NCBI GenBank assembly: GCA_018105865.1 | Contig: CM030832.1 | Span: 11,759,756-11,823,755, forward strand | Direction: 5' to 3' | Source of the DNA: Metaphire vulgaris | Taxonomy: Eukaryota > Annelida > Clitellata > Crassiclitellata > Megascolecidae | DNA: 64,000 nt | Shown here: positions 45,586 through 57,829 of the stretch, piece by piece | Layout: the number at the start of each line of letters is the position of its first letter | How positions within the stretch are numbered: position 1 is the first letter of the stretch | Translations under genes and position numbers: made by a program | Notes under the pieces: generated by a model | Seen by the model: the letters and a program-made list of their open reading frames with translations, nothing else | Databases searched by the model: none | What the model was told of the DNA's origin: nothing

Positions 45586-46270
45586 AGAAAAACAACATCG
45601 CCTTAAATAAGTTAACGTTGTGATACATCTTAGAATAGATACATGTATTTGCACTAGACAACAGATTATATAGTTAGTCTCTTAGACTTGCGAGAGAATG
45701 CCAGAAGCTAGTTCTAAGAGAATCGAAAATTACACATCTGAGAAGCCTAAGAGGCTATATTCACTATTCAGCCATAGAAATGTTGCAAAAGATAGCAGCG
45801 GGCGCATTCCACGATCAGTCAGTAAGTAAGTCAGCCAGTTAGTCAGCCAGCCAATCAGTCAGTCAGTCAGTTAGTCAAATGTTCACATTTCCTCTAAGAT
45901 ATTTGGTTAAAAGATTTTTAGAAAGGAGAAATTGAGAGGAACAGAAAAAGGAAACTAAGTATAAAATTTTCTTCGCTCAAATACTGTAATTGTTTTATAC
46001 TGTATATGTTTGTTACGTTTCAAAACGTGGTTCGTTTCATTTTAATTAAAAATCAAACTATATCTTGTTCGTTTATAATTATTTATATACAATAGCTGAG
46101 TTTTGTTGTTCCAGATATCCTCTTTGTAATATTACATCAAACGGCAAAGAATGAAGTTTTGTTTTGCCGTGTCAGCAGTTAGTCAGAGTGACTCATCAAT
46201 AAGTCTACAGTGACCTAGATGAATGATAATTATTTACGGACGGCGCTCAAAGTAGACTGCCGTAACTCGT
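45586..46270. other. Unassigned DNA with an AGTC array
   Basis: A degenerate AGTC/AGCC microsatellite at 45818-45878. Nothing else recognised. Confidence 0.4.
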
Positions 46271-46279
46271 GGAAAAAAA

Positions 46280-46930
46280 CGTCTCTAGTTCCGTCAACTT
46301 CTCCTCCTCCTCTTTCTTTTTCTTCTTCTTCTTCGTGTTCAGCGTCCATCCAAAGCCAACCACCATCTTCATAGCAGCAGCAACCGTTGTCCAGCGTCTT
46401 TGGCGCCTGTTCGCGACTGCGCATCGCAAGCATCAATCGAACGCTTCTTTTCTTCTGCGGATAATCCTGTTTGTTGTGCTGCTGCTGCTGAAGGAAAGGC
46501 GGGGTGGGGTGAGGGTGGGGGTGAAATCGGCACCACCATCCCTCATCACTTCCCCACCCGTCCTCACCACCCAGCCCGATATGCATTTCGCGAAGGGCAT
46601 ATGCGCACCACCGTTTTTCGTGCGCGGTGTCTCCACCCAGCGGGACAAAGGCTGCTGCTGCCGTCACCGCCGCCGCCGTCGTCATCGGTGGCGGCGGTGA
46701 TGTTTACGCTGCGAGGCCGGTTGGTCTCGGGTGCTCTGCACGAGCCGCCGCCGCCGCCGCCGCCGGCAACGATGAAAAGAGACACAGGCCATCATCCGAC
46801 AGAAATCAGAAATACGGGGTGGTGGCGGTGGGAGAAATGAGAGAATGAAGGGCGCGCATCATCAAAAGGGGCGCGGGTGGGTGTGTTGGGGTGCGCCGCG
46901 GTGGGTGGGTGGTGGGTTTTCACTATACTG
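46280..46930. other. GC- and CpG-rich patch with triplet runs
   Basis: Runs of TTC, GCTGCTG, CGCCGC and GGTGGG stand out from the AT-rich surroundings. Long frames on both strands show simple-sequence composition and no recognisable domain. It could be a CpG island or just decayed triplet repeats. Confidence 0.35.
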
Positions 46931-46969
46931 CCCCGACGTAAATCGCAATCGTTTTGTGCTGTTTGCCTC

Positions 46970-48340
46970 CCCACTTCATAACGCCATTGTGTTGTTATGT
47001 CGCGGTTGACGAGAATCGAAATCGATTAATATTAATCGACAGAACGAACCTCTGTTAAATTTTTCAAAGGGTGACGCAGCAAGGGTTGGTAACACGGTTG
47101 ACATGTCAACTCCCCACCCATCCCGATATCATTCACATGTGTATCTTATTCTTGTAAAGTGAACACCTGATACAGTTAAGAGAGAAAGACACCCAACGTT
47201 TCTAAATAAATCAATTACACCCAAAATACCGGATTTCTCTACATCTCATTGAATCCAATTATAAACTATGCAATGATAGCTGTAAAACAAGTAGTTGCGG
47301 CAATCTATTCAGCTTAGGTTGGTATTGCTGCATATCTTGCAAAATTATCTTATGAGTGATTCTTATGAGATGATTTTCTTACTTATTTACATATGTAGAT
47401 TTGCAGTCTTTGAGTGATTCCTTCTCTTCCGTTCTGATATTTTTACCTAATGGACAATAATTCGAGAAGACATTTTGATTAAATCAACGAATTTTCTTGT
47501 TTGAATACAACATCGTGTGCGAGCCTCCAACAGTATTTTGAAATCCATTTGGAGCGAATGTTCATGAAATAAATAAGCAACATTTTGAATGTTCACGGGA
47601 TTGCAAGTCGAACGTCCAAGTATTAAAAGTTCAAAACCGTTTTGAAGCTTATTAACTATAGGCCTATGTTGAAACGTTACCCGAAGTGTTGGATTGAAAA
47701 AAATACAACGTACTGTCGCTTCCTGCATCTAATTATCGTCCACGTGTGTTTATTTGCATAGTCGGGCAACTGGTCAAATAGTGTCCATTGAATCGTATTT
47801 GCGGAGGCAATTCCGACAACTCCAGGAATCAACAATTAGAAAAAACTGCAAAAAATGAATACGATTAGCGCGCTGAACCGCACATTGGAAGTTCGCTGAT
47901 TCGAATCTCTGTCAGGAACAAGAGGTGCTCGAATGCAAGCAGTCGACTCAACTGTAAATAAGTGCAGAAGAGAGAGAGAGGGGGGGAGAGAAAGAGTGAG
48001 GCGCGTTGCCGATACACTTCTTTCTCAGGCTAATATTTGATGTATAATTATAATTATCAATTTCAGGCTGCAACATCTAAATTTTTCAGTTTGGTTTGTG
48101 TTTATGAAAGAACAACGGGAAAGAGAAGAAGATGATGATCAACCTAATGATTGCTATGTGCAGTTTCTTCTTTATTCTAACGGCAATCTTTGGCTCTAAC
48201 CAGCGTTGCTTTGCTGTTCTTGTCTATTGCTTAGTTGAGCACAGAATGGGTATATTGTTGTTTCAGAATACACATAGTCATGCATGAATCAATATAAATG
48301 CAACTCAGACATTCACAAATTCATTAATTCATTAGAAATT
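46970..48340. other. Unassigned DNA; weak tRNA-like site at 47865-47935
   Basis: TTAGCGCGCTGAACCGC followed by GCTGATTCGAATCTC resembles A and B boxes of a tRNA gene or SINE. No cloverleaf was confirmed. Confidence 0.3.
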
Positions 48341-48364
48341 CACTAAAAACTAGGAGCAGCGTTC

Positions 48365-48510
48365 AGTTGCGAGGCGAAGCGCGGGCCTCGACGTTCGGCT
48401 GGCAACCAACTCTAGGTTAATGGCGTATATGCCGCACGCGTCGCTGTATGCCACGGAAACCGGAGATCAGCGTCTGCTCCGACGCTCCAAAATCGAGTAG
48501 ACCTATATGG
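48365..48510. repeat. SINE-like repeat, relative of 34134-34290
   Basis: It shares TTAATGGCG, CGCGTCGCTG, ACCGGAGATCAGCG and the GACGCTC block with the other copy. Confidence 0.5.
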
Positions 48511-48840
48511 AACTTTACCTTTACCTACATTAGCGCGCGCGCACACACACACACACACACAGTGTAGGCCTCCGCAGTTTTATCAGATGTAGACCAAGGC
48601 CATTTCTCAAAATGCATCTGCAATTAAATTGACTTTTCGAGTAGAATTTATTGAACATGCTGCAAAAACTGGGACACTCCTCCTTCAGACATTCATTACA
48701 TCGCTTCCCCGCTGTGTCGTCAGCAGCCAAAGAATTTCCATTTAGCCCCGATGTTGAATATATACTAGAACAGGTCGTTCCGCCTGTTCCTACTGAATAT
48801 ATAGACATATTCTCGCACAATCAATTTAGATCGCGGTGTT

Positions 48841-49507
48841 AGAAATCAAGTAATTAATAATATCCAAATAATTCAAAAAACATCTACCAAATTCCTTGGA
48901 ATTATAATAAATCAAAATTTGAACTGGAAAGAACATACTAAATTATTAGAAAATAAACTGAAATAAATAAAAAAAATTAAATATCATTAAGCATATTACT
49001 AAGTTTATAAATAAAAAAGCTTTACTAAATCTCTATTACACTTTGATACATCCATATTTAATGTATTGCAATATTATATGGAGTAACAACTATAAATGTA
49101 CTACGGACAAAATACAAAAAATACAAAATAAAGCCATTAGGCTAATAAGTAATCCACACCAATACTGCAGTACCTCAAATTTATTCTTGAATTTGAATAT
49201 ACTCAACATTGCTAATATATACAAACAACAAACAGCTATTTTCATGTTTAAATATGCCAATAATCTATTGCCTTTAACTGTTTATAAGGATGAATTCTTT
49301 ACATTTACTAACAAATTACACTCACATAATATAAGAAATCATATTAAATTTATCATTCCTTATGTGCACACAAATACTAGAATCTTCACTATTAAATGTT
49401 CTGGACCCCGAATTTGGAATAGCCTTCCCACTGCACTAAAAATGATAGTAAATTTAAACCTATTTTTAAAAAAGATGAATAAATTTATCTTATCAGGTGA
49501 ATGTTAA
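48841..49507 (+). pseudogene. 5'-truncated CR1/L2-like LINE ORF2 (post-RT and C-terminus)
   Basis: It begins NIQIIQKTSTKFLGIIINQN then LNWKEHTKLLENKLK and a stop. After frame changes, an open 154-residue run starting at 49043 reads HPYLMYCNIIWSNN, KIQNKAIRLISN, LNILNIANIYKQQTAIFMFK, FIIPYVHTNTRIF and SGPRIWNSLP before its stop. KFLGVxIDxxLxWxxH, YCxxVWG, QKKAxRxI and GPxxWNSLP are conserved blocks downstream of the RT in CR1/L2 ORF2. The C-terminal part is well preserved, so this copy is relatively young. The RT domain is absent. Confidence 0.88.
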
Positions 49508-49965
49508 ATCAAACTTTTGACTTCCTTATTATCTTATTTTCATTGTGTCTGTTATGATACCATTTCAACCTTTAAATTTAATTTTCAATACTCCTCCTAA
49601 GATACCTACTGGCGGGAATTTTTTCCTTTTGGTATTTTTTTATTTTCCTATGATTTAATTTTGTGAAATTATGAGCTACTGTTTTCTTTTACTCTCAATA
49701 TATACCATTTAACTAATTAATGATTTCATTATCTTTAACTTTTGACATTAACTTGATTTACATGCTCATGACTTTTCTTATTTAGTTTCTGTGTAATTTT
49801 TGACAAATCAGTAAGGCTATAATCTTTGTGCTTTCTTTCATTAATTGTAAACTTTCTATTATGTATCATGAACTTAGCAGCCTTACTGAAAGTACTACTA
49901 TGATGTTCAAATACTATTGCACTTTTTGGAAAATAATAAACGGTTATTGGTTTGGTTGGTTAAGT
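49508..49965 (+). repeat. 3' untranslated region and tail of the LINE
   Basis: AT-rich sequence after the ORF2 stop, ending AAATAATAAACGG and TTGGTTTGGTTGGTT, a short tandem tail of the kind seen at L2/CR1 3' ends. Confidence 0.55.
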
Positions 49966-50084
49966 AGCTCTTCCTATTATTGTTGAAAATATTATGATTT
50001 ACGCACGCACAGTAAGTACAGTACTGAGTATATATGCAACTTCTTAGTATCACAACTTTTGCCGTTCAGCCTATTTCCCAGGAA

Positions 50085-50440
50085 TTTACGCTCTGGGGGT
50101 TGTCCCATAATTGCAGGAGGTGTTAGTGTCCACTGTTTCATCTAGACTCCTTGGACAAAGGAGGAATAGAAACAAGGGAAGGTGGCACCCGGAAAAAGGA
50201 AAATACAAGTTAGAAATATGATTTTCACTGTCGTTTTCATACGGTCCATTCTAATTTTTGTGGAGTCAGTCATAGTGGTTCAAGTTTCAATTTCCAGAAG
50301 TGAATTCACCTTCAAGAATTTTAAATGAGTAGTTTTTAACATCAGTCTGTTTTGGTGATAGCCAACACCACCCCTGGGAATGGGTGTAGGGCAGGGGTGT
50401 CTGTCAAAAACCAGCCCCACCGGGGGGTGTATAAAAATCC
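50085..50440 (-). repeat. Dispersed repeat, reverse copy of 2717-3110
   Basis: Blocks CACTGTTTCATCTAGACTCC, CGTTTTCATACGGTCCATTC and CACCACCCCTGGGAATGGG are reverse complements of the first copy, in the expected order. Confidence 0.65.
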
Positions 50441-50562
50441 CCGTTGCCGGTAGATCGGACGGTTCTCAATTTAAATGACTGGAAGGAAGTCGATTGAACC
50501 ATCTGCAGGAAATACTGTTCCTGTTCGTCAGAACGAAACTGAAAAAAGCGGAGCGTTGAAAC

Positions 50563-50810
50563 AGTCTTGTCTTGTCTTGTCTTGTCTTGTCTGTAACCGT
50601 CTTCGCGCCGAAGATTGGCTGCATATTGTGAACTGTCTTCTTCCAAGTGTTACGGTCTTCTGCTGCTCTTGTAGCCTGCTCAATAGTGAGTCCTGTCCAT
50701 TCTTTGATATCGTATTCCCACTTTTCTCTTGGTCTACCTCTTTTTCGTGATCCTGGCATTTTGCCTTGTATTATTTCTTTCTCTAGACATTCCTGTTTTG
50801 TTCGCACAAT
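50563..50810 (-). pseudogene. LINE ORF2 C-terminus with (ACAAG)n tail
   Basis: The minus strand reads CLEKEIIQGKMPGSRKRGRP, REKWEYDIKEWTGLTIEQAT and RAAEDRNTWKKTVHN, then runs into a pentanucleotide array (TCTTG on the plus strand, 50563-50592). GxRxRGRPRxxWxDxIxEWTGL...RAAxDRxxWR is the conserved end of many LINE (RTE- or Jockey-like) ORF2 proteins. Only the end is present. Confidence 0.75.
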
Positions 50811-51946
50811 AAGCCTATGTCCCCACTCCCCAGTAATTCAGTTTTCTTTTCCTTTTGCGTACTTATCTTTCTGGAAAAAACCAGGTTATTTAAGGGATTT
50901 TATTATGTCAGCAAGAGTTACTAGCAACAATGAGAAAAAGGATGGACGACATCTTTTACTGGACAAACACAAAGAACTATGAAGCTTTAAATAGATAATA
51001 GAAGAAAAATGACTATCAGCCCTGTAATCGAGGAAGACACATAAGGATGAAGTAGAAAATCACCACACTCAAATCATACAATGCTTCTTAATTCGCCTGA
51101 AACGGAATTGAGTCCTCTAGCGACGAACAGAACCTTCCTGTTTACGAAGCAAGCGATCATCGTCATTTGAATGCATTTGACACTAACTAGTGGAAGCCTA
51201 GAAACAAGAAGCCATTGCGGTGCTGCTTTTGAAAGCGCTCTAGAAATTAACGAGATTTTACTTACTTACTTACTTAGTGGGAGCAAATAGAAGGTGTTTT
51301 ACCGTTAGCACTGTACACCGTGGAATAGAAACCTGGAACCGTTATGATGAGAAATCTTTAGCAGTGAAATCTTACCAGTTGATTCAAATCTTATCTTGGA
51401 GAATAATTTGTGTGGCATTTTTAGGGGTAAGGAAGAAATTCCTGGCCACTGTCAACTGACCTCTCTCCCTCCCACTAGTCCATACATAGCAAGGATACTA
51501 AATTTCATTATGTCGTTGACTTATTTAACAGAATTATTACCATAATCTTCCCCTCTCAACTATCTGACTTAAAATAAGTTAGCCACTGGTTAATTATTGA
51601 TCGCACGACAGTGTCAGTTGTGTTTATTTGGGAGAAAGGTGAATTATTATTCTTATGAGCATGGTTTTGAAACAGTGAACTATACACGGGTCATTGAACT
51701 ATTCCGATAATGTGTTGGAGTGAATTTTTCAGGTCATGAAACCGAGAACAAGACGAAAAAATACTCAGAATACGCCCAAATGGGGAGAAAAGAGAACTTC
51801 TTCACACAGGTGGTCAGTGCTGCCTAAACCACTCAAAATCACATCGCTGTCATGGTAACCGACCAGGTGATCCGCATTAAAGCTAACAAAGCCAAAGCGA
51901 CTGAGAATTGCTCTAATTTCGAACAGGTTGTTACTGCAGACTCGTT

Positions 51947-51950
<4 letters not shown>
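50811..51950. other. Unassigned DNA
   Basis: Nothing recognised. Confidence 0.35.

Positions 51951-51952
<2 letters not shown>

Positions 51953-52040
<88 letters not shown>
51953..52040. repeat. (TA)n microsatellite, ~88 bp
   Basis: Uninterrupted TA dinucleotides. Confidence 0.97.
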
Positions 52041-52042
<2 letters not shown>

Positions 52043-52440
52043 AGCGTAATAATTATGGCGTGCGTGGCGAACGCGGGTCGTCGAATGCAAAGCACGTATG
52101 TCGGCTGCGCCCCATTAGCCGGTCGTCTGGCCTCCCGACCGTCCAGCGGCACCAAGGGAACCCCTTCGAAGTCACGAGATACAGACGGAGGGCGATCGTA
52201 TTTCCACTGGCAGCCTTATCAAAGTTTCACGACGCCGGGAAAACGAGACGCCGTCTGTCTTGTGCGCTCGACATCACTTCGCCGCTCGTTTCCAACGACT
52301 GCGCACACTGTGACGTCACCGCGCCGTCATCTACGTCAGACAACGATGACGACGTCTGTCCGTCCATGACAACGGCGTCCTAGGCGACGGCGACATGGAA
52401 ACGCGTCTGTGTTGCTCTGTGAAAACGCGGATAATTTAAA
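52041..52440. other. GC-rich patch
   Basis: CpG-containing sequence between two microsatellites. Open frames on the plus strand show no recognisable domain. Confidence 0.35.
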
Positions 52441-52450
52441 TGCGTGAAAG

Positions 52451-52454
<4 letters not shown>

Positions 52455-52527
<73 letters not shown>

Positions 52528-52540
52528 GAGAAAGAGAGAG
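52455..52540. repeat. (GA)n microsatellite
   Basis: GA dinucleotides with AAAG interruptions at the right end. Confidence 0.95.
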
Positions 52541-52948
52541 AGAAGTGCGCACAAAATGCAAATCTATCAATCAGTCAATTGATTGCACAGGAAGTGAGTG
52601 ACTGTAGACAACAGACAATCTGAGCAGACGTGGTGCAATTTTAGACAGTAGTCCATTTTCAATAAAGCATCAGTCGACTCGGACCACTTCAGCCACAAAG
52701 TTCTTACCTCCACCCACCTCTATTGGACGATCGGAGAGCCATATATTAAAATTTTCGACCTCCACAGAAGGGTGGGGGATAAGCCACGAATAACGGTGGA
52801 AGAGACTACCCCTCCAACTCCCCGGCAAATCGAGCACTGATGCGAGAGTAGCAAGGACATCGGGTTGCATGTTGTCTCTTGAACGTCACCGTAGTTGAAA
52901 ATACAAAAGCCCACAGCGCCTGTTATGCATCTATTCACTCGTAGGTAG

Positions 52949-53133
52949 CAGTGGCGGCTCCAGGATTTGGCAAGTGGGAGGCCGTTGGGGTGGCAACTTC
53001 TAATCATGGGAGGGCAACCATTTGTTGTTTAATGTATGTAGCATTAAGTACAGAGGGCACTGGGGGCAGGCACTCAATAGGGGGCACGCCCACCTTTTCA
53101 CCTTTTGCCCCCCCCCCGGTGGAGCCGCCACTG
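52949..53133. mobile_element. hAT-like MITE, sister of 4065-4253
   Basis: It starts CAGTGGCGGCTCCAGG and ends GGTGGAGCCGCCACTG. The flanks GTAGGTAG and GCAGGTAG match in 7 of 8. Confidence 0.9.
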
Positions 53134-53141
53134 GCAGGTAG

Positions 53142-53940
53142 GCCTATCACTAAAGCGAAGCATTACAAGCAAATTCCACCCATGATCGTTCCCTGTCCTA
53201 TGCTATTCTATATTTTGTGCAATCTTCGATCAATATATTCTTCTATTTAGCATGACCATTCTAAAATTTATTTGCAAAGTGCATACGGTACGTGTAAATT
53301 TCAAATCCATAAAGTTGTAGTAGCATCCTGCAAAGTTTTCGAAAATCAAATTGCAAATTTTAAGTAGTGTCCTGACTACAGTGTAAGTTTACCTGGCAAG
53401 AGTGCGCCCTTTTCGTAAAATTGCTTCAGATATTAATCACAAATAAACAGTTCCCGAATTGATATTATAGCATGCAATTTTGGCCTCTTCTGTGCCAGGC
53501 GCTCACCCAGTCGATACAGCTGTGAGTTGTGAGAAGCGCAGGGGGGTGCTTAATAATTAACAATAATGCAGTAATTATTATGCACTTTTACTGCACCAGT
53601 TCCAATACTCATGGGTCGATGTCGAAGTCGATGGTAGTAGCCCCCCACCCTACACTTGCACTGGCGGGGTCCTGGAAGAAATAATTTTTCGCGGTCAAGA
53701 TCCCAATCATCTTGATGAATGACTTTGACTCCAACGAAAGCGGTATTGATGTCGCCCGGTTAAGCGAAGATCGACTCCCTTATGCGAAGTCACGGCTGCA
53801 ATTTGAATGCTGTAAACTTCAAAGTTCTGCAACCATCGATATTGCTGGAACTGAGGCTTATTATGCCCAGTGGCTTTAGTGGCGAGTTGCCAAGAAATTT
53901 CATAAGACGGATTTAACGCACCACATTTAATTACGGTTAA

Positions 53941-53979
<39 letters not shown>

Positions 53980-54230
53980 ACCTTACGTTGAAACCATTAG
54001 CATTACATTCAAGCTCCAATTCAATTACGGACAGTATTAACATTAAACTGAACTTGGCCAAGTTCTTTAGTTTCGCTGATTTGTAACTGATATACAAAAT
54101 TTCATTAAAATTATTATTCTAACGTGATTTTAGAGATTTTTTTCATATTCTCTGCAGTCGATTTACATGCCATCCATCGGATTTCTATTCTGCAATAGAC
54201 AATAATTACGCCGTGAGGCCATGTTTGAAA
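53142..54230. other. Unassigned DNA with one (TA)n array
   Basis: A TA array at 53946-53973. Nothing else recognised. Confidence 0.35.
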
Positions 54231-54239
54231 TTCGCTGGG

Positions 54240-54800
54240 TTTCGTTCATAGGGGGCGCCACCCGCGTCGTTTATAACATAATGATGGATCGGTCTGCTCC
54301 CTAAATATCTGACCACTTAATGGAATTATCTGCTACTCAGCGCTGACTGAGGTCCATGTCAGCTATTTATTAGCGCACTGTTCGCCGAAAGCGATCAGTC
54401 AGCGCGCTTAGCTCCGGTCTCTTTACGGCTCCGTAAACAAAACGTCCGAGCGCTGACCCCATCGCCTGCCGGCCGGTGACACGGCTAACCCCGAGGGCGC
54501 CCCTGACGCCGCCGGGGGTCTTCTAGGCCGTCCGCTGATCGACGATCGAAGGGGCAACGAAGACGACGACGGTGACTATTCACTCGCCCCATTACGCATT
54601 CGACTTCGTGATTATGAATAGTTCGAAAGGAGATGGGACTGCACGGGGAGCGGTCACGCGCGCGGGGTCGACGACGGCGGATTAACGGGAGATAGGGCGG
54701 CGCTGGAGGTCGACGCGGCCGCCGGGAAAACTTTCGATCATCCTGGGTACGTAGCGGTAGCCGTCGCTGTCGCTGTCGCTAAGGTCCCGATAACGATGGC
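54240..54800. other. CpG-rich patch
   Basis: Dense CpG (for example GGTCACGCGCGCGGGGTCGA) in otherwise AT-rich DNA, with no protein-like frame or repeat structure that I recognise. It could be a promoter/CpG island or enhancer of a gene outside the window. Confidence 0.35.
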
Positions 54801-55021
54801 CGTAATACGGAACGTGATTTGAGCATGGCACGGCTTCAAAGTGAGCGGGTGTGCCTGCCTGAATGGTGTCAAAGGCAGTGAACTATACAATATGGACAGG
54901 CATTTTGTCTTCCTCATTCGCAGCAGATTCGACGTTAAGATGTCATGGCAAAAAGACAGAGGTTTCCATTTGGCAGCATATTACTATCCTAATGGTTGTC
55001 TTGCGGTATAAAGTAGACCGT

Positions 55022-55141
<120 letters not shown>

Positions 55142-55519
55142 TCTCTTATTTTGTATCTTATTATTGAACAATTCCTGGTAAGTATTTTGACATCACGATT
55201 TGCACAGACTATCATCATTAGGGTGGAGTGAAAAAACTTTTTCTCAGTGATGTAAATGTAATAGTTTGGAAAAGTTGTGTTATGGTATAGAGAGAAACTG
55301 TGCCAAAAATCACTTAACTGGATTAAGGTTTAGAGCCTCCCCAAGCGTCCTCAAGTTTCAGTAATATTGCTAATTGGTAATAGGGTACGTTGCTGCGTTG
55401 GGATATATCCTCTATTCCCATTGTCTCACACAAGGGTGCTGAAGTTAATTACGCCTTACCAGTAGAAGTACATCTAAAATATTAAGATCCTTATCTGTAT
55501 GTCTCTCTGTCTGTTACCT

Positions 55520-55712
55520 TCAAGCGTTCTGATTGGTTGACTATTGGTAGACGGTTTAGACCGTTTAGTCCTTACGTCGCGATGCGTTGGTGGACGATGT
55601 TCGAAGACGACGTTGCTATTGGTAACAATCGTAGTTTAACACGGTTTAGTCGAGTCATTGCAGCGTCAGAGGGGTGGGCGTGCGACGACGTTGCTATTGG
55701 TAACAATTGTTC
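55520..55712 (+). promoter_or_regulatory. Possible transposase promoter with repeated inverted CCAAT boxes
   Basis: A 24-bp direct repeat containing ACGTTGCTATTGGTAACAAT occurs at 55606-55629 and 55684-55707, and further ATTGG boxes lie at about 55529-55550. ATTGG is the reverse of CCAAT, an NF-Y-type site. Position upstream of the gene suggests a promoter (inference). Confidence 0.4.
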
Positions 55713-56009
55713 GTAGCTTGAGGAAGTTGCATTTAACGTACACAAAAAATACGTGTACAGCGTCACAAATGGCCACAGTTGCGTGATTTTAACCTACATA
55801 GGCCTAATTATTACGTGGCGCAGAGCTTGGCTAGGTGGCGATCGTTGAAATGTTGTTCAGCATGAATTCAATGATTGGGTATTAGGTATAGGTATTGGAT
55901 TAGTATTATCCTGCACTGCGAGCGAAGCGAGCGCGAGCGAAGAGAGCATCTTTCTAGTGAACCTGTTAAAGCCCTTCAAGGTAAGGAGAGACCAACCATC
56001 CTATCAAAA

Positions 56010-57829
56010 TAAACCTGAGGATTTTCGATTGGACTGCAGAAACAAACTTGTTTGATATATCTGCATGCAGATTTCAGCTAGTGTGCCTGTGTGATGAAAA
56101 ACAAGGTTTCTGTAAAGGATCGTAAATTTCTGTTGGATCAGCGAGGTGCTAGACGAATGGCCGTGGTAGGAATTGACATCACGGAATGTGGGAATATTCT
56201 AAAGAGGTTGGCAAGAAGACACTCAGGACTCTCCAAGGTCTCTGCGTCACAACCATCCACAAGTGGGCAAGCAGATGTTCCTGTTGAAGTCATCAGTAGG
56301 CCTAATGAAGATGCATATACTTCATATAGTGATTCTCTTGATGATAACAACTATGATCCGCCAGGGATTTCACGTCGCGAAACAGAGAGTAAAGTAAAAA
56401 GAAAAAAGACCTCTTCACAAATGCGAACTTCTCTGCCTAATATATCTTTAATAGCTGCGTGACATGTATTCTGTATCAGATAAGGCAGGTAGCTGCCCTA
56501 TCTTCGGCATGTCTTCAAGACATTGTACTCGTTTATGAAGACGATAAAACCCTCATTTAGACAGAAGCAAAATGAGAATTGAAGGGAAAGGAAAATAACG
56601 AAACTGAATGAAGAGGACAGCAATGTTATCGAATGTGTTTCTTTTGATGGAAGGAAGGATAAAACACTAGTGTCTAAGAATAAAGATGGGATGCGTCATA
56701 TGAAAGCTGTAATTGAGGAGTGTGTGGCAATTGTTCAGGAGTCAGGGTCTAAGTATGTTGGTCACGTTTCACCGAGAAAGGATCTGCGATTTGAATCAAA
56801 ACGTGCATTGTGTACATGTTAAAAGGGAAAGGAGCTGACTTACAGAAACTGGTTGCTACTGATTGCGATGGTACTGTAACTAATACTGGGAAATCAAGAG
56901 ATGTTATGAGGTTGTTAGAAGAAGTAGGGTGACCTTTGCAGTGAGTCAACTACCGGTACAGGACCTAAGGGGTTTCTGGTCCACTTGGCCAGCAGCTACA
57001 AACTTGTCAGAACTTTTTCATTGTAGGTTTCGATTTAATTGAAGGAGAGATACCCATTGTAACATGCGAAGATTTAAGTTCAGATAAGGCTTATCTGCCG
57101 GACGTTTGGAAGGCTATAACACTTGGTGACTATTCGCCGAGTTTGGCATCACGCGGCCCAAGGAAACTCGCACATTCAAGATGGCTTGCAACAGCTAACC
57201 GAGGGACGGAAAACCCAACTGAAAATTTGAAAAACTAGCAACTTATGATATAGAAGTATATACTCCTGTCTGGTTTCGTATCGAAATGAAACCATCCTGC
57301 AAGGACGGAGGGCACCAACTTTGGACGACAATTTCATTGTCACGATACCTTCCTGTATAACTTAAATTAGTAGTTGATCCGGCAATCCAGAGAAACGGCT
57401 ACTTTGGACATGAAGAGAATCTACTGCTGGCAATGTTATCAGATGCAGATGCACAGCAACACATCAGAGAAGGTAGTGCTATGAAGAATACTGGAAGCTA
57501 GACGTACTTCAAATATTACTCGAATTCCAAAATTCAAAATTCCAGTGTTCAATGTTGATGCTGCCAGTTAGGCCTATATTGACTTAATTAACTGGGACAA
57601 GAAACAACTATCAGCTCCTCCTCTACTTTCTAACCTCTCAGGCCAAGGCATTTCTTCCTTGATAAAGAGCGCAGATCAGCAGTTGAACTTTAAGAGATTT
57701 CAGTGCCATTCTCAGGCAACTGAAAGATGTGTGAAGCTAGTAACTGAGGCCAGTGCTGCAGTATGTGGTCCAATTGCAAGAGAAGGACACATAAAGTCAA
57801 AGCATGCCTCTCTCAGGCTCATGCCATAA
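56010..57829 (+). pseudogene. Decayed transposase-like gene of an uncharacterised invertebrate family
   Basis: In order I read KPEDFRLDCRN, VKDRKFLLDQRGARRM, SFDGRKDKTLVSKNKDG, KYVGHVSP, LVATDCDGTVTNTGKSRDVM, EIPIVTCEDLSSDKAYLP, RKLAHSRWLATANRGTENP, VYTPVWFRIEMKPSCKDGG, LSRYLPV, DPAIQRNGYFGHEENLLLAM and finally FQCHSQATERCVKLVTEASA, ending at the stop at 57827-57829. Frame changes and stops separate them. I recognise this as a high-copy uncharacterised protein family of invertebrate genomes. The aspartates in FDGRKD and DCDGT and the glutamate in HSQATER are spaced as in a D-D-E RNase H-fold transposase (inference). Its place between terminal inverted repeats supports that role. Confidence 0.8.

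Noticed and set aside
46230..46840. Overlapping ~140-150-residue frames on both strands
   Set aside because: Composition reflects triplet and CT/GC-rich simple sequence. No domain or splice structure supports a gene.
48651..48842. 63-residue frame that reads somewhat protein-like next to the LINE
   Set aside because: No homology that I recognise, no clear splice sites and no continuation into the LINE frame.
56091..56462. Treating this 123-residue frame as a complete small gene
   Set aside because: It is the N-terminal portion of a longer decayed gene whose conserved blocks continue in other frames to 57829.
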